Source: Pyxicephalus adspersus (taxonomy: Eukaryota; Chordata; Amphibia; Anura; Pyxicephalidae). From it: DNA of 64,000 nt. Position numbers and translations under genes: made by a program. Under the pieces are notes generated by a model. The model searched no databases. It saw only the letters and a program-made list of their open reading frames with translations, and had not been told where the DNA came from. Where the stretch lies: contig NC_092859.1 of assembly GCF_032062135.1 (NCBI RefSeq), positions 89,768,306-89,832,305 on the forward strand, given 5' to 3'. Positions 1-13,113 of this stretch are shown one piece after another. Each line of letters begins with the position of its first letter. Within the stretch, counting starts at the first letter, position 1.

Positions 1-23
1 CCCTTTAAGTGTCCAAATTAGGG

Positions 24-275
24 TTTCTCAACCAGAGTTTGTGAAACCCTGGGGGTTCATCCAGATTACTTGGGAGAGAAATCTGTGCCTCTCGGATTAG
101 TTTAAACTACATCTGTCTTTTTTGGCCGAGTGACATCCTTCCTAATGAACACCACACTTATATACTGTAGGCTGTGAATATAGTAACTTTACTAGGGGTT
201 CCCTGGAGACCTGAAAGTTATTTCAAGGGTTCCCCCCATGTTAAAAACACTAAGAAAGACTGCTCTTAAAGTTTC
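24..275. mobile_element. Decayed hAT-like non-autonomous element
   Basis: The left side reads gtttctcaaccagag and the body contains aggggttccctggag and ttcaagggttcccccc, ending near ttaaaaacactaagaa. The TTTCTCAACCAGGGTTCC style of terminus is typical of hAT MITEs. The ends are eroded and no target duplication is clear. Confidence 0.4.
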
Positions 276-3260
276 ACTTTTGACTAAAGGGTAACACTGA
301 GCTATAGTCACATTTAAATGCATGCAAATTCTTAGCGCATGCCTAAGATTGGTTCTTTAAATGTGTCCAATCATGTTGAGCCACACATACTCTACATAGC
401 TCTTGAATAATCCAAAGGAAATTGTACAATCCTATGGTAATACAGAGGACTAGCTTTGCAAATGCCACACCTCATCTACAAATCCTGCTTGTGAATATAT
501 GACAGCAGCTCTGACTCACATGTACCATCTCCTTACAAGAGCAACCTGATCTGTCCTGTGCACCTGTTTACATTTTTACACTGGTGCCATCATTCCAAAT
601 GACATGTTCAGTGAATAGTCACAGATTTGTTTAATTTACAATGTAGAACAACAATGCTGTTATTTAGGATTTGTCCTATTAAACATAAGCTTTCGGATAT
701 GTTTACTACAAAAAAATGCGGTCTTTATATTTACTTTATAAACAGGACTTCTATAAATGATTTATAAAAGGCTCCTACCTTTAGCTTGCTCTTTTATAAT
801 TCTAGTAAACATAGGTAGTAAGATATATTTTACATGACTAGTACAATGAGGCTATGCTAGGACAGCTTTACCTTCAGCATTCTAAAAATTCAAAGAATTC
901 TGGCTACTTGCCCATAATCTTGGTATAATGATTGACCTATCTCAAGGCCACAGGAATACATAACATGAAAAAAACTTGCAGCAACAGACAACAGCTTACA
1001 GTAAGCACACCTGAATTAACCATTTCAAAGTTTGCTTAGGTATGTTAAGTTTAGAATGCAACAAATTATTTTTATTAACAGATTACAGAAGAACTGATTG
1101 CATTCAGCCTACGTTCTGGTCAGAGACCACAATTCACCTCAACAAACAATATTAATCACAGCTTTTCTAGAACACTGAATTTAAAAAAAAAAAATCTTGA
1201 CCAAATGTCTTAAATATTCATCTAAATCCATTGTCAGGAGACATAATAAATTGCAAATATTCTCTCTTCCTCAGACACAGGCATCTGCCCCAGCCGTAAC
1301 GGTGATGGATGTCATGATTTTGCAAGAGGAGACAGGCTAGTATTAGTATTCTTTTGCATTTTTTTTTTTATACCGACACATCCTGTTACCACTGGCTAAA
1401 ACGGATTCCTGCCAATAGAAGACTAACCCAACTAGTGCAAGATAATGTTTTTTCAAATTTACATATATAAAAAAAAAAAAACATACATTTTATGTACTAT
1501 ATATAATATATATATTACACACAAACACGTGTAAACAGGACCGTGTACTAAAGCCCAGTATGTCTAGGTGTATATTTCCCCACTTTGTACCCCTGGAAAA
1601 TGGAATCGTCTAACAAGGTCACCATGCCAAAACAGAGACATGGCTGCCGTGCTTGAACTCAATGTATTGCCTGCCTCATCCTTTATCAATGCCATTGCTC
1701 TGAAATTATTTTTTTTTATCTCCAGCTACCCAAAAGTCTTTATTACTTTGGTCACCTGAATCATCTTTGTAGCATAAATCTATTCAGTCCCCCCCTTCAT
1801 GTCGGAGACCTCTTTACCTTTCTCCCCACTATCATTTGTGTGCAGAGATCACCACTTTGAAGTCAGGCACAGTCTCTAGGACACTAGACCGTGTTTTTGT
1901 TTTTTTTTTAAACTTCTATGGCTCCACCAATTAGAAGATAGGGGGAAGCTCTAAATTTAGGACTTTAAAAGGAAGTGTATGATTCTTGTCCAATAGACCA
2001 GGCTCCTCTCGGACAAGAATCTGATGTCTACAGAGGTAGTTCAACGTCGTTCATGGATCTGTCCTGGCAGATTCACAAATGACTGCAATGGATGCAATGG
2101 AAGTAAAGGGAGAAGAGCGCAGCGTGGTGCCACTCCCTTGTTCTCCGCCCTCCCCATAGAACAGAAGGGCGCTGTATCATTTTACAGTCGTTTATTGCTG
2201 GAAATGATCTTGAAAGTTTCCAAAGACAAAAATCGAGCATGTTTACGCAGCCTAGGGTGGACCTATCAGCATATTAATTACTTTACATAAAAGGGTAGAC
2301 AATACTTTTATGTAAGAAAAAAAATCGGAACAAGTGGTATTTTCTCCAAAAACAGGCTTTAAGCAAAGCTTAGTTTTACTTTAACAGGCAATCCTAAAAC
2401 TATAAAAAGTGGCATTTACCTAAACTTGTTACCCAGGAGGTTTTTCCAGGCATAGGATCGTGACAACACTGTACACAGAGCTGTGCATGCGAGGGTTAGT
2501 GTACTTGGCAAAACAAGCTAACAGGCAAGTTTGATCAACATTATAAGTAACTTTACAAACTACTGACAGATTTTCTCATCATGGCATCCACTTCCGCACA
2601 CTGCTTCATAGTGTCAACTGTACCATATTCATACCAAAAGTACATTTAAAAGTATCTTTTGTGTAACACCTAATTCTACCCTTGCATGGCAAAGCAACAA
2701 GTTACTTGTCTTCTCTTTATTCCTCTTATTGCTCTACTTAGCCAATGGGGTAAGGAGAGGAAGTCTTTTGCAATTACAAAGTCTCAGAATTTGTAGGCTA
2801 CAGGCTCCGACCACAACCACCATGTGATGTGACAAAAGTGGTTCCTATTGATTGACCACTTAAGAGCTGTATTAGGGTGGAACAGAAGAGTGTCACCTCT
2901 TCTACACCTGGAAATATCATACATTCATGATGATTAAAGATGCAGGAAGAACTAAAAAGCAGGAAGGCTGATAGGAAAAGAGAACATCTAGAATAAAAGG
3001 AACATCAAATCTCCGTTGCAAGAACTTCCTTTTTTGATCATGCAAAGTTCCCACTATGCATTGCATTTTTTTCAAAGTGCACATTTTATCCATGTGCTCA
3101 CAGTATCTTTTTACCAACATTAGTGGGAAAAAAACCTTGCCTGATCAATTTTCAACATTCTGCTCAAAAATAAATAGCAATCACAAAACGGCTAAATACA
3201 CTAATGTTCCACTTTTAAGAATACATGATCAGGCAGGTCATTATTGCAGAAAAGGACAAG

Positions 3261-3410
3261 CAGTGTTTTCCCCAGATCTTTTAGCTGGGCGCACCACCTG
3301 GCATTTTTCAGTAACCACCTGGCTGTTTTTGGGTGATCACTGAAGAGTTTGGTCACAATCCAGTGGACGCCACCCACCTACAATTTCTTCCCAGTTGGCT
3401 TCTGGGTTCA
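3261..3410. mobile_element. hAT-like MITE, CAGTGTTTTCCCC family, copy in intron 1
   Basis: It begins CAGTGTTTTCCCC and continues with ttttagctgggcgcaccacc and cagtaaccacc, ending near gggttcaatac. The same sequence in reverse orientation occurs at 9872-10042, 16473-16642 and 56438-56598, so this is an interspersed family about 150-170 bp long. No coding capacity. Confidence 0.6.
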
Positions 3411-3834
3411 ATACTGACAATGTCTTCTCCGCAATCCCTCCTACCTGCTGGATCACAATTATCTGGGAAAAAGAGCGGCACATGAGCAGTGTCAGCTATG
3501 GTTGCCAGAATGCCCGGCAAAAAAGTAAGCCATGCCAGCCATTTTCTTTTGATGGTATTGTCCAAAACTGATCTTTGTGATGGACTAAATGTATTTGATG
3601 TACCATCCACTTGTTCAGTATTTAATCAATAGTATAATTGTTTTTACTATTAATTGTGGCTGAAATAACTGTGACGCACAAAGTGGTTAGCCATCTTTAG
3701 TCGATATTCTGCCACAAAAATAAATCGGACATAAATAATATTTACAATTATGTTTCCAGTTAACTGATCGTCTCAGTGGAAGATATTCCATCGTGTATCG
3801 CCAGCTTTAAACCAAACTCTTATATATTCCCATT

Positions 3835-4375
3835 TTAATAGGAACACCTCAACAGCTTGTTAACACAAACAGCTAATCAGCCAATCGCATTGCAGTAAAC
3901 CAGTGTCGTTAGACATTGTAAAGACAGGCTGCTAAAACTGAGCCATTAGAATGAGCATGAACATGGCATGTTTGTTAGTGCCAGGTGGGCTGGTCTGAGT
4001 ATTTCAATAATTGTTGATCTGCTGATATTTTAACAACCCATCTCTAAAGTTTAGAGAATGTGTGAGAAAGGCAAAATAATCCCGGATAGTGGCAGTTCAC
4101 TGGGCAATAATGCCTTTTTGTTGATGCCACAGGTCAGAGGAGAACAGATACAATGGTTCAAGCCTTTGCTACAAACCAAGGTATGCAAAGAATATCACTG
4201 AATGCAAACACAATGAAGTTTGAAATGGCTACAGCAGCAGGAAACCATACTGGGTGGTGGAAAAGGAGGATCATTATCATGCATGTTCAGCCAACAAATC
4301 TGCAGCAACCATGTTATGCAATCATGCACCTTGTTGAATCTATGCCAAGAGGAAACAGTAGTTCAAAAAGCCAAA
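3835..4375 (+). pseudogene. Internally deleted Tc1-like transposase remnant
   Basis: The sequence resembles Tc1-like transposons of fishes and frogs. From left to right it has the 5' region (ggaacacctcaacagcttgt), the part encoding the DNA-binding paired-type domain (gggctggtctgagtatttca, gatgccacaggtcagaggag), then a jump to the extreme C-terminus (cagccaacaaatctgcagca, caccttgttgaatctatgcc). The catalytic DDE core between these parts is missing, so it cannot encode an active transposase. An open frame from 4153 includes GMQRISLNANT and LVESMPRG, matching the two separated parts of the family protein. Confidence 0.75.
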
Positions 4376-4387
4376 TAATATACATAA

Positions 4388-4394
<7 letters not shown>

Positions 4395-4419
<25 letters not shown>
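4395..4419. repeat. CA dinucleotide microsatellite
   Basis: About 12 CA units follow a short TA run. They sit just after the Tc1 remnant. Confidence 0.9.
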
Positions 4420-4632
4420 CTTCCAAGCCTCTGCAAAATAATTGAAAGGTTTAGATGTAAAAATTTTATCAAAAAATCAAGCTTGAATACACTAGCCAGC
4501 AGACTTTTCTCCCTTGCTGGGAAGTTTTAAGTAGCCGGCTCTGCTAAAGGCTTTCATATACAGTTGTTGCTGCAAGGATAGAAACCTGTCTCTCGGAACA
4601 GAAGTGGGACATCCTTGCTTGTTTTTCTTTTC

Positions 4633-5062
4633 TTAAGGTGCGTACACACTTCCAATTTTTATCGTTCCAATCGAACGACGAACGATCGATTGGGCAAAAA
4701 ATCGTTCGTAAAAAAGTAACCAACGACGCCGACGAACGAGGAAAGTCGCTGGAAACGAACGACCGGACCGACGGATCGGATTGGACGACGATCGTTGAAC
4801 ATCGTTCGTGTGTACGGTCGTTCGTTGATCGTCCATGACGTGAGCATGCGTGATGAACGAACGTCCGTTCACTTTCCTGTCGTGCACATAGTTCCTCTAT
4901 CGCTCAAACGATCGTATCTATTGTGTGTACAATATCTACGAACGATCGTGTCGTTAACTCTATGTGCAGGATCGGTGCTATACGGTCTGTCGTATATATC
5001 GTGCATGAACGTTCGTCGTTCGCTTTCCAACGATAATAATTGGAAGAGTGTACGTAGCTTAA
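4633..5062. mobile_element. TTAA-flanked MITE with CGTACACAC ends
   Basis: The left end is TTAAGGTGCGTACACACTTC and the right end is the reverse complement of TTAAGCTACGTACACTCTTC, so both ends carry TTAA and matching inverted repeats. The interior is rich in CGTTCG, CGATCG and AACGAACG words. Related copies occur at 37267-37560, 43646-43973 and, truncated, 53086-53166. The TTAA target suggests a piggyBac-type transposase. A 3-bp TTA target (PIF/Harbinger) cannot be excluded. Apparent reading frames here are chance openings caused by the CpG-rich repeats. Confidence 0.75.
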
Positions 5063-6208
5063 AACTCTTGAGAGTTTATCTTATCTACTTATATTTAGTA
5101 CTTATCTGAGGTATATAGAACTTGTAGCAGTGGTATCTCTTATTCTGCATTTAATATTGCACAGAATGCATATTTTCCAGTAACCTGCTTGAGTGGAGAA
5201 CGCTAGCAACGTGATGGGGACAGTAAAGAAGTGAAAAAAGATGGGGCAGGGATAGGAGGTGTTTGAACAGGGACAAAGGACAAAGGGCAAAAGGGGAAAT
5301 AAATGGGAAGATATAGAGGAAGTGGGGAAGCAGGGCTGTGAAATAAGAGAACATTTTGTCCATTCCAGGTACATATTTGCTACTGACTCCACAGTACTGT
5401 GGTGAAGAATCCAAAATGAACCGAGTGGAGGACGAAGATGTGCACACTAAACCTTTAAATGACACAGGAATATAGTAGGAGCAATTGATATTTTCTGACT
5501 TAAATTGCAAACTCAGAGCTGTCATCTTTGTATCATTAGTCACTAATGTGGTATTAGCAGGTGAAGTGTTGGGACCTGACATGTACAAACTTGTAAAAGT
5601 TACAGACTTAAGAAGGGAATGGAAAAAGAACCAACACTTACACAATCAAAAAAAAGGTACTATCAGTGGATCAACAAATTTTTTATATGATAATGATAAT
5701 TCCTTTCAATTTATAGCACCCAGAGCTATTTCAAGCCCCATCTCACTTGTGAACTGAAAAAAAAAAAAAAAAAAAAGGATGTACAGCAGGTCTTTTGCTG
5801 TCAGTAATTGAAGTCACACCTGAAACAAGCATGCAGATAACCAAGTGACAAGTTGTGTGGCTGCCTACACATTCTGGATCAGTGATTCAGAAGGTATTAA
5901 ACACAGATGATGACATATTTAGTGATATTTCCACAATCATTCCAGGTCAAATGAATTCATTCATGTACAATCTATGCATGTTTCGTATTAAGCCAGGGAT
6001 TCCCAACCACTTTGATTATTCTTAGCCTTTCAGACTGCCTCAGCCTTCTGTGTGTACACAAGGGAGAAGCCTTAAACAGAACACAGCTCATCATGCTAAA
6101 TCTCCTCTAAAGGCCAGCCCTTCATTTTCCTGCCCACATCAGCAAGGATAAGGGAAGTGTCTGATAGCAGAAAAGACTAGAAAGGTAAATGCATGCATTT
6201 GTGTGTAA

Positions 6209-6393
6209 GGGCTTATTCCCACTGAGGCTGTTTTTTTCTCATAAAAACAATGCCGGTTGCTAAACATTGCATTCTGAGTATCACTCAGAAAAGATGTGCA
6301 TGCTGCACTGAAAAATGCATTGTGCAGTAATGAATGCCAGTGCTTATACCACACAAAAATGCATTAGTACAACAGACTAGTGGGAATAAGCAC
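6209..6393. mobile_element. Short foldback MITE with CTTATTCCCACT ends
   Basis: GGGCTTATTCCCACTGAGG at the left pairs with CTAGTGGGAATAAGCA at the right as terminal inverted repeats of about 15 bp around a 155-bp core. There is no coding sequence. The superfamily is not identifiable by eye. Confidence 0.55.
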
Positions 6394-6860
6394 TGTGTGA
6401 AACTATTACAGAAACTATGAGGTGGAGATTTACCTGAAAAGTTCTATTTCAGTCCCAGTTCACAATGCTTTGCTGGGTAAGCTTAAACGCAATATTAAGC
6501 ATTGCATTAGGGCAGCCTGATCAAGATGTCCAATGCAAAAAAAAAATAAAATAAAATATATAAATATGCAGCATGTTGGGAAGCACAAGGCAATGCACTT
6601 AGGTGCGTCACAGAGATCTTAAAGTTTATCAAGAGGTGTCATGAAAAAAGTAGGAACCAGTAATACTTACCACTTCTACCAAAAGAGTTGTGCTTTAACT
6701 GCCAGGATTTAGATTGCAAAAGTGTTAGCTACAACTACTTGTGTAATTTGTCATTGGTATTCTTCCAGAACTACAATTTTTTTTACATTGTTCCAGTGTT
6801 TAATGATTCTAAAATAATTACTCTTTGATCCCTTCAAAAAAAACAGACAATTGTTTAAAA

Positions 6861-7076
6861 CAGGGGTAGGCAAACTTTTATGGCCACTAGGCCCCTTCGG
6901 GGGTGGGTGGGAGTACATTAGGCCAGACTGAGTCACGGCGGTTCCGGCTTTTCCCAACGCCCCTTGGCAGATCCGTCCGGCAACCCAGGAGCCGCGGGTT
7001 GCCGGCCGGCATTAGGCCGGAACGAACTACTGGCTAGGCAGTATCTGGCCTAAAGGCCACAGTTTGCCGACCCCTG
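6861..7076. mobile_element. hAT MITE, CAGGGGTCGGCAAAC family, copy 1
   Basis: The left end CAGGGGTAGGCAAACTTTTA and the right end CAGTTTGCCGACCCCTG are inverted repeats. The flanks gtttaaaa (6853-6860) and ctttaaaa (7077-7084) are an 8-bp target duplication with one mismatch, which is diagnostic of hAT. The core is GC-rich. Copies 2 and 3 are at 32237-32621 and 49903-50294. Confidence 0.85.
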
Positions 7077-9871
7077 CTTTAAAACATACTTTCTGCCACT
7101 TACTAATGCTACCTGATAATGCTGATGTAGGAGCAAGATGATGACTACTACTACTACTCTGTTACTATTAGGGATATGAAAGCGGAGACTTTTGTATAAC
7201 ATCTATATACAGTCCGAAGGTGTTTTTTCCTTCTAGTCACTAGATTTTTAAGGCAAAAATAGTTCTTGCAGATGACATTGCTAAATGCCAAACAGAATGA
7301 TCACTGTCTGATCACTGACGGATCACATACCAAAACAGTAGTCTACGATGCGCTCATTCTTTACTCCCAGGGAACAATGCTGTATCCCCAAGCGTCAATG
7401 TACTAATTTTACGATGACAAATCAGCCCAAGATGCTATCGCAGTTCTCTAATGGTAAGTTATAAAAAGACATGCTGCCACATTATATTGGAGATGCTCTG
7501 GAGATGGGTATATAAAATAAATACAGCTTACAGCTCTTTTAATAGGGACTCCAGCCACACATGAAATACTCCCTAATTTTGCCTCAATACAAATTAGAAA
7601 CCTAAGCAAGCGTTTGGATTTAATGTTTTCCTGTCAGCTTTATTACATTTATAGACTATGAAAAAAAAGACATACGACCAATTCATTAAGTTAACAATGC
7701 AAAACAACCACTGAATGTGCTATAAAATTCTGGCCAGTATCTGAGCTGTAGTTCAACTAAGATCACGTTCACCTACATGGTTCGGAATGTTTGTGTACTT
7801 TTACACCCACCTCCACTGCTACAGCAGAGAGAACAGATACAGCATGATCTAAATGCAGCAGGGAGACTGAAAGGTAGATATGCATATTGAGTTAATGAAA
7901 AGGCAGCAAATGATCACTTCACTTTTATCTGAACATTTGGATTCCAATTTCAGAAGGACCCAAAAGTCAGAAGCAACAACTACAGTTTCACAACTGCAAA
8001 ACATAATAGGTTCATTAAACCTGTTGTCAGCTCATTCAAATAATTGGTCTGCCTTAATGCACAGTAACAAAGGCAGCATAGATAGGTCAAACATGTGCAT
8101 TATACTGCAATAAGTGAATCAGAGACTTTCCATTACTGAACAGTAAACAAGCACTGAACAATTGCACTTACTGCCTTCTGTAGCCATAGGCATTGTGGAG
8201 CAATTCATGCTGAAATGTTCAGGCATAAGCACTGGAAGTCATTCTCCCCTCACACCCTCAACACCCTTCTAATAAAAACCAAGTGCTGGCGCTCTGATAA
8301 CAGAGAGCAGGGTGAGCGAAGCCCCTGGGAAAAACAATTACTTGCAGCACTTGTACTGTAAATTTAAAATATCAATGACAATTTACGAACATTGATGGAG
8401 ACACTAATTTTTTCACACACGAACATAGATGAAGCTTTTGGAAGAAAAAAAAAGTGTTACCTAAAGACAAGACAATCATCTGTATATAGCCAGACATTGG
8501 TAGGGGAACTGACCCACTCTAAATGAGCTGACATAAGAGTATGACTCATTCCCTCTTACTCCACCTTCAAATATATCTGAGAAAAGGTTACAAGTCTGTC
8601 CTATTTTACTTCTCATTTTTTGACTGAGGCAGTACAAGTTTATGCACACTTCCAATAATCCTCAAAAGCCAATTTAATATATTACCTCTTACAGAAAGTA
8701 AATAAAAGCCACCCTATCGCCGTATTAAAAAAGCCTCAAGCATGCATCTTCCTGTGCAGCAAAAACAGGTATCCTGTGCTTTCTACGGCTTATGGTGCTA
8801 AATGCTGCCAAGTAGTGGTCCTCGGAAACCTTGTGATTAATAACAATTCCAGGAGTGTTGAGCCCCTGGGTCTGCTCTGCACTGGTTCCTCTTGCTGAAT
8901 TTTATAATATTACAAGACACTGGGTTACGGTGGTCAGCAAGGATAAACAGCTGACGTTTGGTCAAGAGACTGGAGCTGAGCATCTTCAGAAATGCAGTCC
9001 CATGTACAATCCCACCGGCAGTACATATAGGATTACATGCATGCACAAATAACTGGATGTTAAGAGAAAACAAGCTACCCACACACAGAAAACCAAGGGC
9101 CAGATGCAAACAAATATGATTTAGGAAGAATTGCGCCTTCACTGGGCATAGCCAAGCCTTCTTATACCAGATATAGAAATGACTACACAGCATGGAAAGG
9201 GAAGTTCCCAGCGCCAAGCATGTGCCCTATAGATACTCTGAGAAGCATCTCTACAATATCTGATTGAAAAAGAGCTTTCAAACTGGGTGACAATTTGGGG
9301 TCACTTTATTAGGATGCTGTGACCTCATTATACATATAATGAACAGATGCCTTTAGTTATGTATTTGCAGAACTGAACCTGGTATAAACCATTTCCTAGG
9401 AATCAGGAATGATGAAGTGCTGGAAACTTACACATCCTGCAAATATCTAGGTTAGACTTAATTTTAATCCTCAATGCATCTCAGGCCTAGGCTGTATATT
9501 GGGCCTGAACTTCAGGCCAAGTGCAGATTAAACTCCACCCCATGAGAAACCTGACAAATTCTAAACTTTCAGTGGGCAGTACAACAATTGCATTTGAAGG
9601 ACAGGGAAATCACGTATTTTAAGGAAATAGGGCTAACCTCAAGGACAAATGACGAAGTCCCATGAAAAGCCTGGGCCCCATGAACTTGAAAGACTTCCAT
9701 GTATGCAAGTACAGCTCTTATCTTAAACCTAACTTTTTAGGGTGGATCACTTCAAAGACTGAAGGGAAAACTGCAGCCTCCTGGGATACTTACATCACAT
9801 ATTTCGTAAGGTTGCAGACTGCTCCTTCTGTGCATGCCTGAGATAGGGCATTATTCATAAGGGGTAATAGT

Positions 9872-10042
9872 GTTCAATCCAAAAAATGTTTTAAGCCTAA
9901 GAAGAAACAGGATGAATATTGAGGTGGGTGGCAGCCCCTGTATTGTGACTTCAGACTCTTCAGTAACCTCCCAAAAAGAGCCGTGTGGTTACTGAAAAGT
10001 GCCGGGTGGTGCGCCCAGCTAAAAGAGGCTGGGGAGAACACT
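9872..10042. mobile_element. hAT-like MITE, CAGTGTTTTCCCC family (reverse), unit 1
   Basis: The reverse complement of the element at 3261-3410: gttcaatcc at the left, gtggttactgaaaagtgccg and gtgcgcccagctaaaagagg in the body, and gagaacactg at the right end. It lies in PPP1R12A intron 1 within duplication unit 1. Confidence 0.6.
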
Positions 10043-11210
10043 GGGTTATCCTCCAAAGCAAAAACAAATGCTCAATCTCATACATGAGCAGCAAAAGATC
10101 AGCACTTGTGTTCTTTTACACTGGAAGAAGACATCAACCAAACTCACGCCTTTGCAGAGCATGATCGGGAGACAACAGGAATGAAGATGGCAGCATTGGA
10201 CTGAATGGTGAGCCCTGGAAAGAAGGGAGCCAAGACAGAATGGGATTTGAATCAAGGGCTTATAACAAGTATAGTTAATTTTTATTTTATTTTTATGAAA
10301 GTTTCACCAACACAGCCAGACAAACAAAAATTTCAGGAGAGGCATCTGCAGTGTTTACAAACAGTAAGGCTTCTTTATGTTTAATAGCACTGGAAGGAAG
10401 TTTAAAGCAATCAGTCAGCAACTAGCTTTCATATTGGCAACATAAAAAAAAAAAATCTTAACATATATCATTGCAGCAGTACATCTAATGAAATGACTGA
10501 GCAAAGATCTGTGTTGTAACAGGAGGCCGAGACTCGGCACCTCATGCTTTATCTCCTATTGCTAACCTGCCCTTATTTGGCCAACACTGAGATTCCAATC
10601 AGCAGGACACAAACATACACAACACATTCATTTTATAGAAACCTTACAGCCAGCATTTCATAAACAAAACGCTCTAAAGTATTGGTGCCTGGAATACCAA
10701 TACAGTATACCATTAACAACACAAGTTTGGACAAGTACCATAATGTTTTTTAAGACTTGAAACAGTGCAAATGCTGTTCAGATTTCACCATAACAATTCA
10801 CTGGCATGTAGTGTAAATGAAAGTTCTGAGAAATGTAAATGTTGTTAAAGAATGGTGAATATTGTGAAACCCGTTACAATTACCCAGTAACCTAAGACGC
10901 TGCAAGTTACATGTGTTGTAAAACAATAGGACAAAAGCACATGTATTCTCCAAATGTCTTCACATAGACAGCAACCAATAAACACGTAAGTAACTTTTAC
11001 ACGACCTGTAACCTAATTATTCAAGTTCATCAAAACATGGAAATGACCACACAACTTACAAACCACAAAACTTACTTGTGTAAAACACATCAAAGCAAAC
11101 AGCTAATACTAACAAGTTGGTAGCTTACTCCCTGCATGTACTGCAACCTAACCAAGACATTCTAGGAGATGGACTTATGATTCCCCTTCTATTGTGTGAT
11201 ACTGCCCTCA

Positions 11211-11335
11211 CATCATAGATTGTAAGCTCTTTGGGGCAGGGTCCTCTCCTCCTGTGTCACTATCAGTCTGTCACTTGCAACCCCTATTTAATGTACATCG
11301 CTGCGTAATATGTTGGCACTATATAAATCATGTTT
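11211..11335 (+). repeat. SINE or LINE 3'-tail repeat, unit 1
   Basis: The segment reads tagattgtaagctctttggg, then ctgcgtaatatgttggcact and atataaatc. The same text occurs reversed at 28689-28838 and forward at 29672-29796, where it ends in ATA-type repeats. This pattern suits a short retroposon tail dispersed in the genome. It is duplicated at 17811-17935. Confidence 0.6.
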
Positions 11336-12530
11336 AAAATTATTAAAATTGATTGTTTTCACTAATTTCATTTAAAAAAGTGTGAATGTTTTGTGAACTC
11401 TATTTTTATGTCCCTAGGTATCTATTTCTGGAATTTTAGACACTGGTATAACAATGAAGCGTCACAGAACTAAGTATCATGAAGGGGAACAATGAAATCA
11501 CACACTCCTATAGATCAGCAAAAACATTCATCTACATTAATGTAAAAACTATTTGTAAACACACCACACCTATCGTGACATTTCTTAGAAGGGTTTACAG
11601 AACCTGAATGACAACGAGCTGCTTCACTCGCTGCAATAAAAGTTATGTACAGTGCCACAGCTTCTCATTGTAACATGTTATAGCTAGGAGTCACATTCAC
11701 CTCAACTTGTAATAATAGAGAAAAGTCCACAATCATGGGGGGCTATGGTTTAGGTGTCAGGAAGGGTTAAGGCTGGGTTCATGTGCAGATACATCCCTTC
11801 TGATCAATTCACAATTTATTAGCATTGACAGATTTGAAGGGAATCAGGAGGTAAAATGTACTTGTAATCAGAAGTTACTAATTGATCTTTCACTCCAGGA
11901 TCTGTTCGGTAATCTGGGCTTTTGGTCAGACATAGACAAGCTGTATGACACATAAAGGGGATCTAGCAGCCATCACTTCTGACATTGGGGGTGCAGAGAG
12001 ATGAATGCACACATACATGCGGTGTTATGGGGAACCTGAATGATCAATTTCACTGTCAGATGCAAAATCATTCATTTTGTGATTTTTAGATCTGTCCCCT
12101 GAAGGCTTCCTGTGCCAGAGACAACTATAACAGGTGAATCTCCCCACATTGGAAGAAATCATCTTACTTCCTGTTTCATCTCATGGTAAGGAAGTGAAGG
12201 GACATTTCCCTAAAGGTGCATAGACCGCAGAAAGGGGAAAGTTTTCACCCTTGCTGAGCTGTTCCGAGGAGTTTGGGCTGCTCATACACTTTACACGGAT
12301 CGCCATGGCAGGTGGGGACACTGTTGTGGCTGATCAGGAAGCCCCATTCAATGAGTGACACACACCTGTACTGTAGATGGGCCTGTGACTGGGGCTGCCG
12401 GTGCTATGGCTGATCCCTGGCACAGTGTAAGGAGCGGGATCTCTGTGCCCCGGAATCATCACAGGCTCGGCATGAGGCCTAGCCCGGCACTGCCCGTATT
12501 AAGTGACCGGGGAAGGGGCAGCCGCCGTAC

Positions 12531-12767
12531 CTGATGCAGGGCGGTGAGTCCGTCCACATTGGCGTAGTTGATGTCAGCCCCCCGGTCCAGCAGCTTAAAC
12601 ACCTCCTCGCTGTCCCCGCTGGAGCAGGCGGCCAGGAACACGGCCCCATCGTCGAACTTCACCTTGCTTTTCTTCCGCTTGATGACGTTCGGCTCGAGGT
12701 CGGTCTCCGAGCCTATCCAGCGTTTCAGCTGTTCGTTCCTCTTCTGCTTGGCGTCCGCCATCTTCAT
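12531..12767 (-). CDS. PPP1R12A: PPP1R12A (MYPT1) coding exon 1, left copy
   Basis: This is the first coding exon of the myosin phosphatase targeting subunit, which holds the PP1 delta catalytic subunit on myosin and controls smooth-muscle and cytoskeletal contractility. The 79 codons start MKMADAKQKRNEQ, as I know the vertebrate protein. They contain the PP1-docking motif KVKF at residues 35-38 and the start of the first ankyrin repeat (AACSSGD, then RGADINYANVDGLTALHQ). The start is the ATG at 12767-12765. A second in-frame ATG follows two codons later. The exon ends at CAG (12533-12531) followed by the donor gtacgg, leaving a phase 0 intron, so reading past 12530 is intron. The other MYPT family members (PPP1R12B, PPP1R12C) fit less well. 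The whole exon is repeated at 19131-19367. Confidence 0.96.
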
Positions 12768-12990
12768 TCCCTCCCCCCTCCCAGCCCCGGGTGCTGCCCT
12801 CCCTATACGCGGCTGTTCTCCGTTCCTCCCGTGTGCCTGGGGCTTCCGGAGGCCTCTCTATCGCCTCGGTGACTGTGTCTCGGCCGGCTCCGGGGCCCAC
12901 ACCCAACTTCTCCTCACTGTCACACAGACGTCCGCAGGCCCCGACCGGCTGCGCAGACACGACGCGCGCCCGCGACCCTCATCTACATGT

Positions 12991-13000
12991 TCTCGCGAGA
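12991..13000. promoter_or_regulatory. TCTCGCGAGA palindrome (BANP-type CGCG element), left copy
   Basis: This is an exact 10-bp match to the TCTCGCGAGA element found in many vertebrate CpG-island promoters, about 225 bp upstream of the ATG. Binding by BANP is established for this motif in mammals. Use here is inferred. The same element recurs at 19591-19600. Confidence 0.75.
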
Positions 13001-13113
13001 ACGCGGACGACGGGATATATGGACAGCCGTGCTGAAATGGCTCACCGCCACCGCCTCTGGATCAGGGAGGAGCTTCGGCAGGGCAGGAGAGCAGCGACTG
13101 GCTGCGCGGACCC

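Larger units (their letters stand above)
1..8583 (-). other. PPP1R12A: PPP1R12A intron 1, non-duplicated part
   Basis: This lies downstream of exon 1 on the gene strand. I looked for the ankyrin-repeat exon 2 and saw nothing resembling it, so the interval is intron. It contains a hAT-like fragment (24-275), a hAT MITE piece (3261-3410), a Tc1 remnant (3835-4375), a CA microsatellite (4395-4419), a CGTACACAC element (4633-5062), a small foldback (6209-6393) and a hAT MITE (6861-7076). The stretches 280-3260, 5063-6208 and 7085-8583 hold only AT-rich sequence with no gene or clear repeat. The one exception is a possible foldback-element end at 2280-2400, where ttacataaaagggtagacaa is shared with 22832 and 22964. 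Confidence 0.75.

Noticed and set aside
4633..5109. Several overlapping frames on both strands, 62-104 codons
   Set aside because: They lie in a MITE rich in CGTTCG/CGATCG words, which contain few stop codons.
5151..5645. Minus-strand open frame of 164 codons in PPP1R12A intron 1
   Set aside because: The sequence is hydrophobic and low in complexity (purine-rich DNA on the other strand), with no domain, no clear splice sites and no known relative.
1..8583. Search for PPP1R12A exon 2
   Set aside because: No ankyrin-repeat coding block with splice sites was seen. Intron 1 of this gene is long in vertebrates, so exon 2 is expected to lie outside the window.
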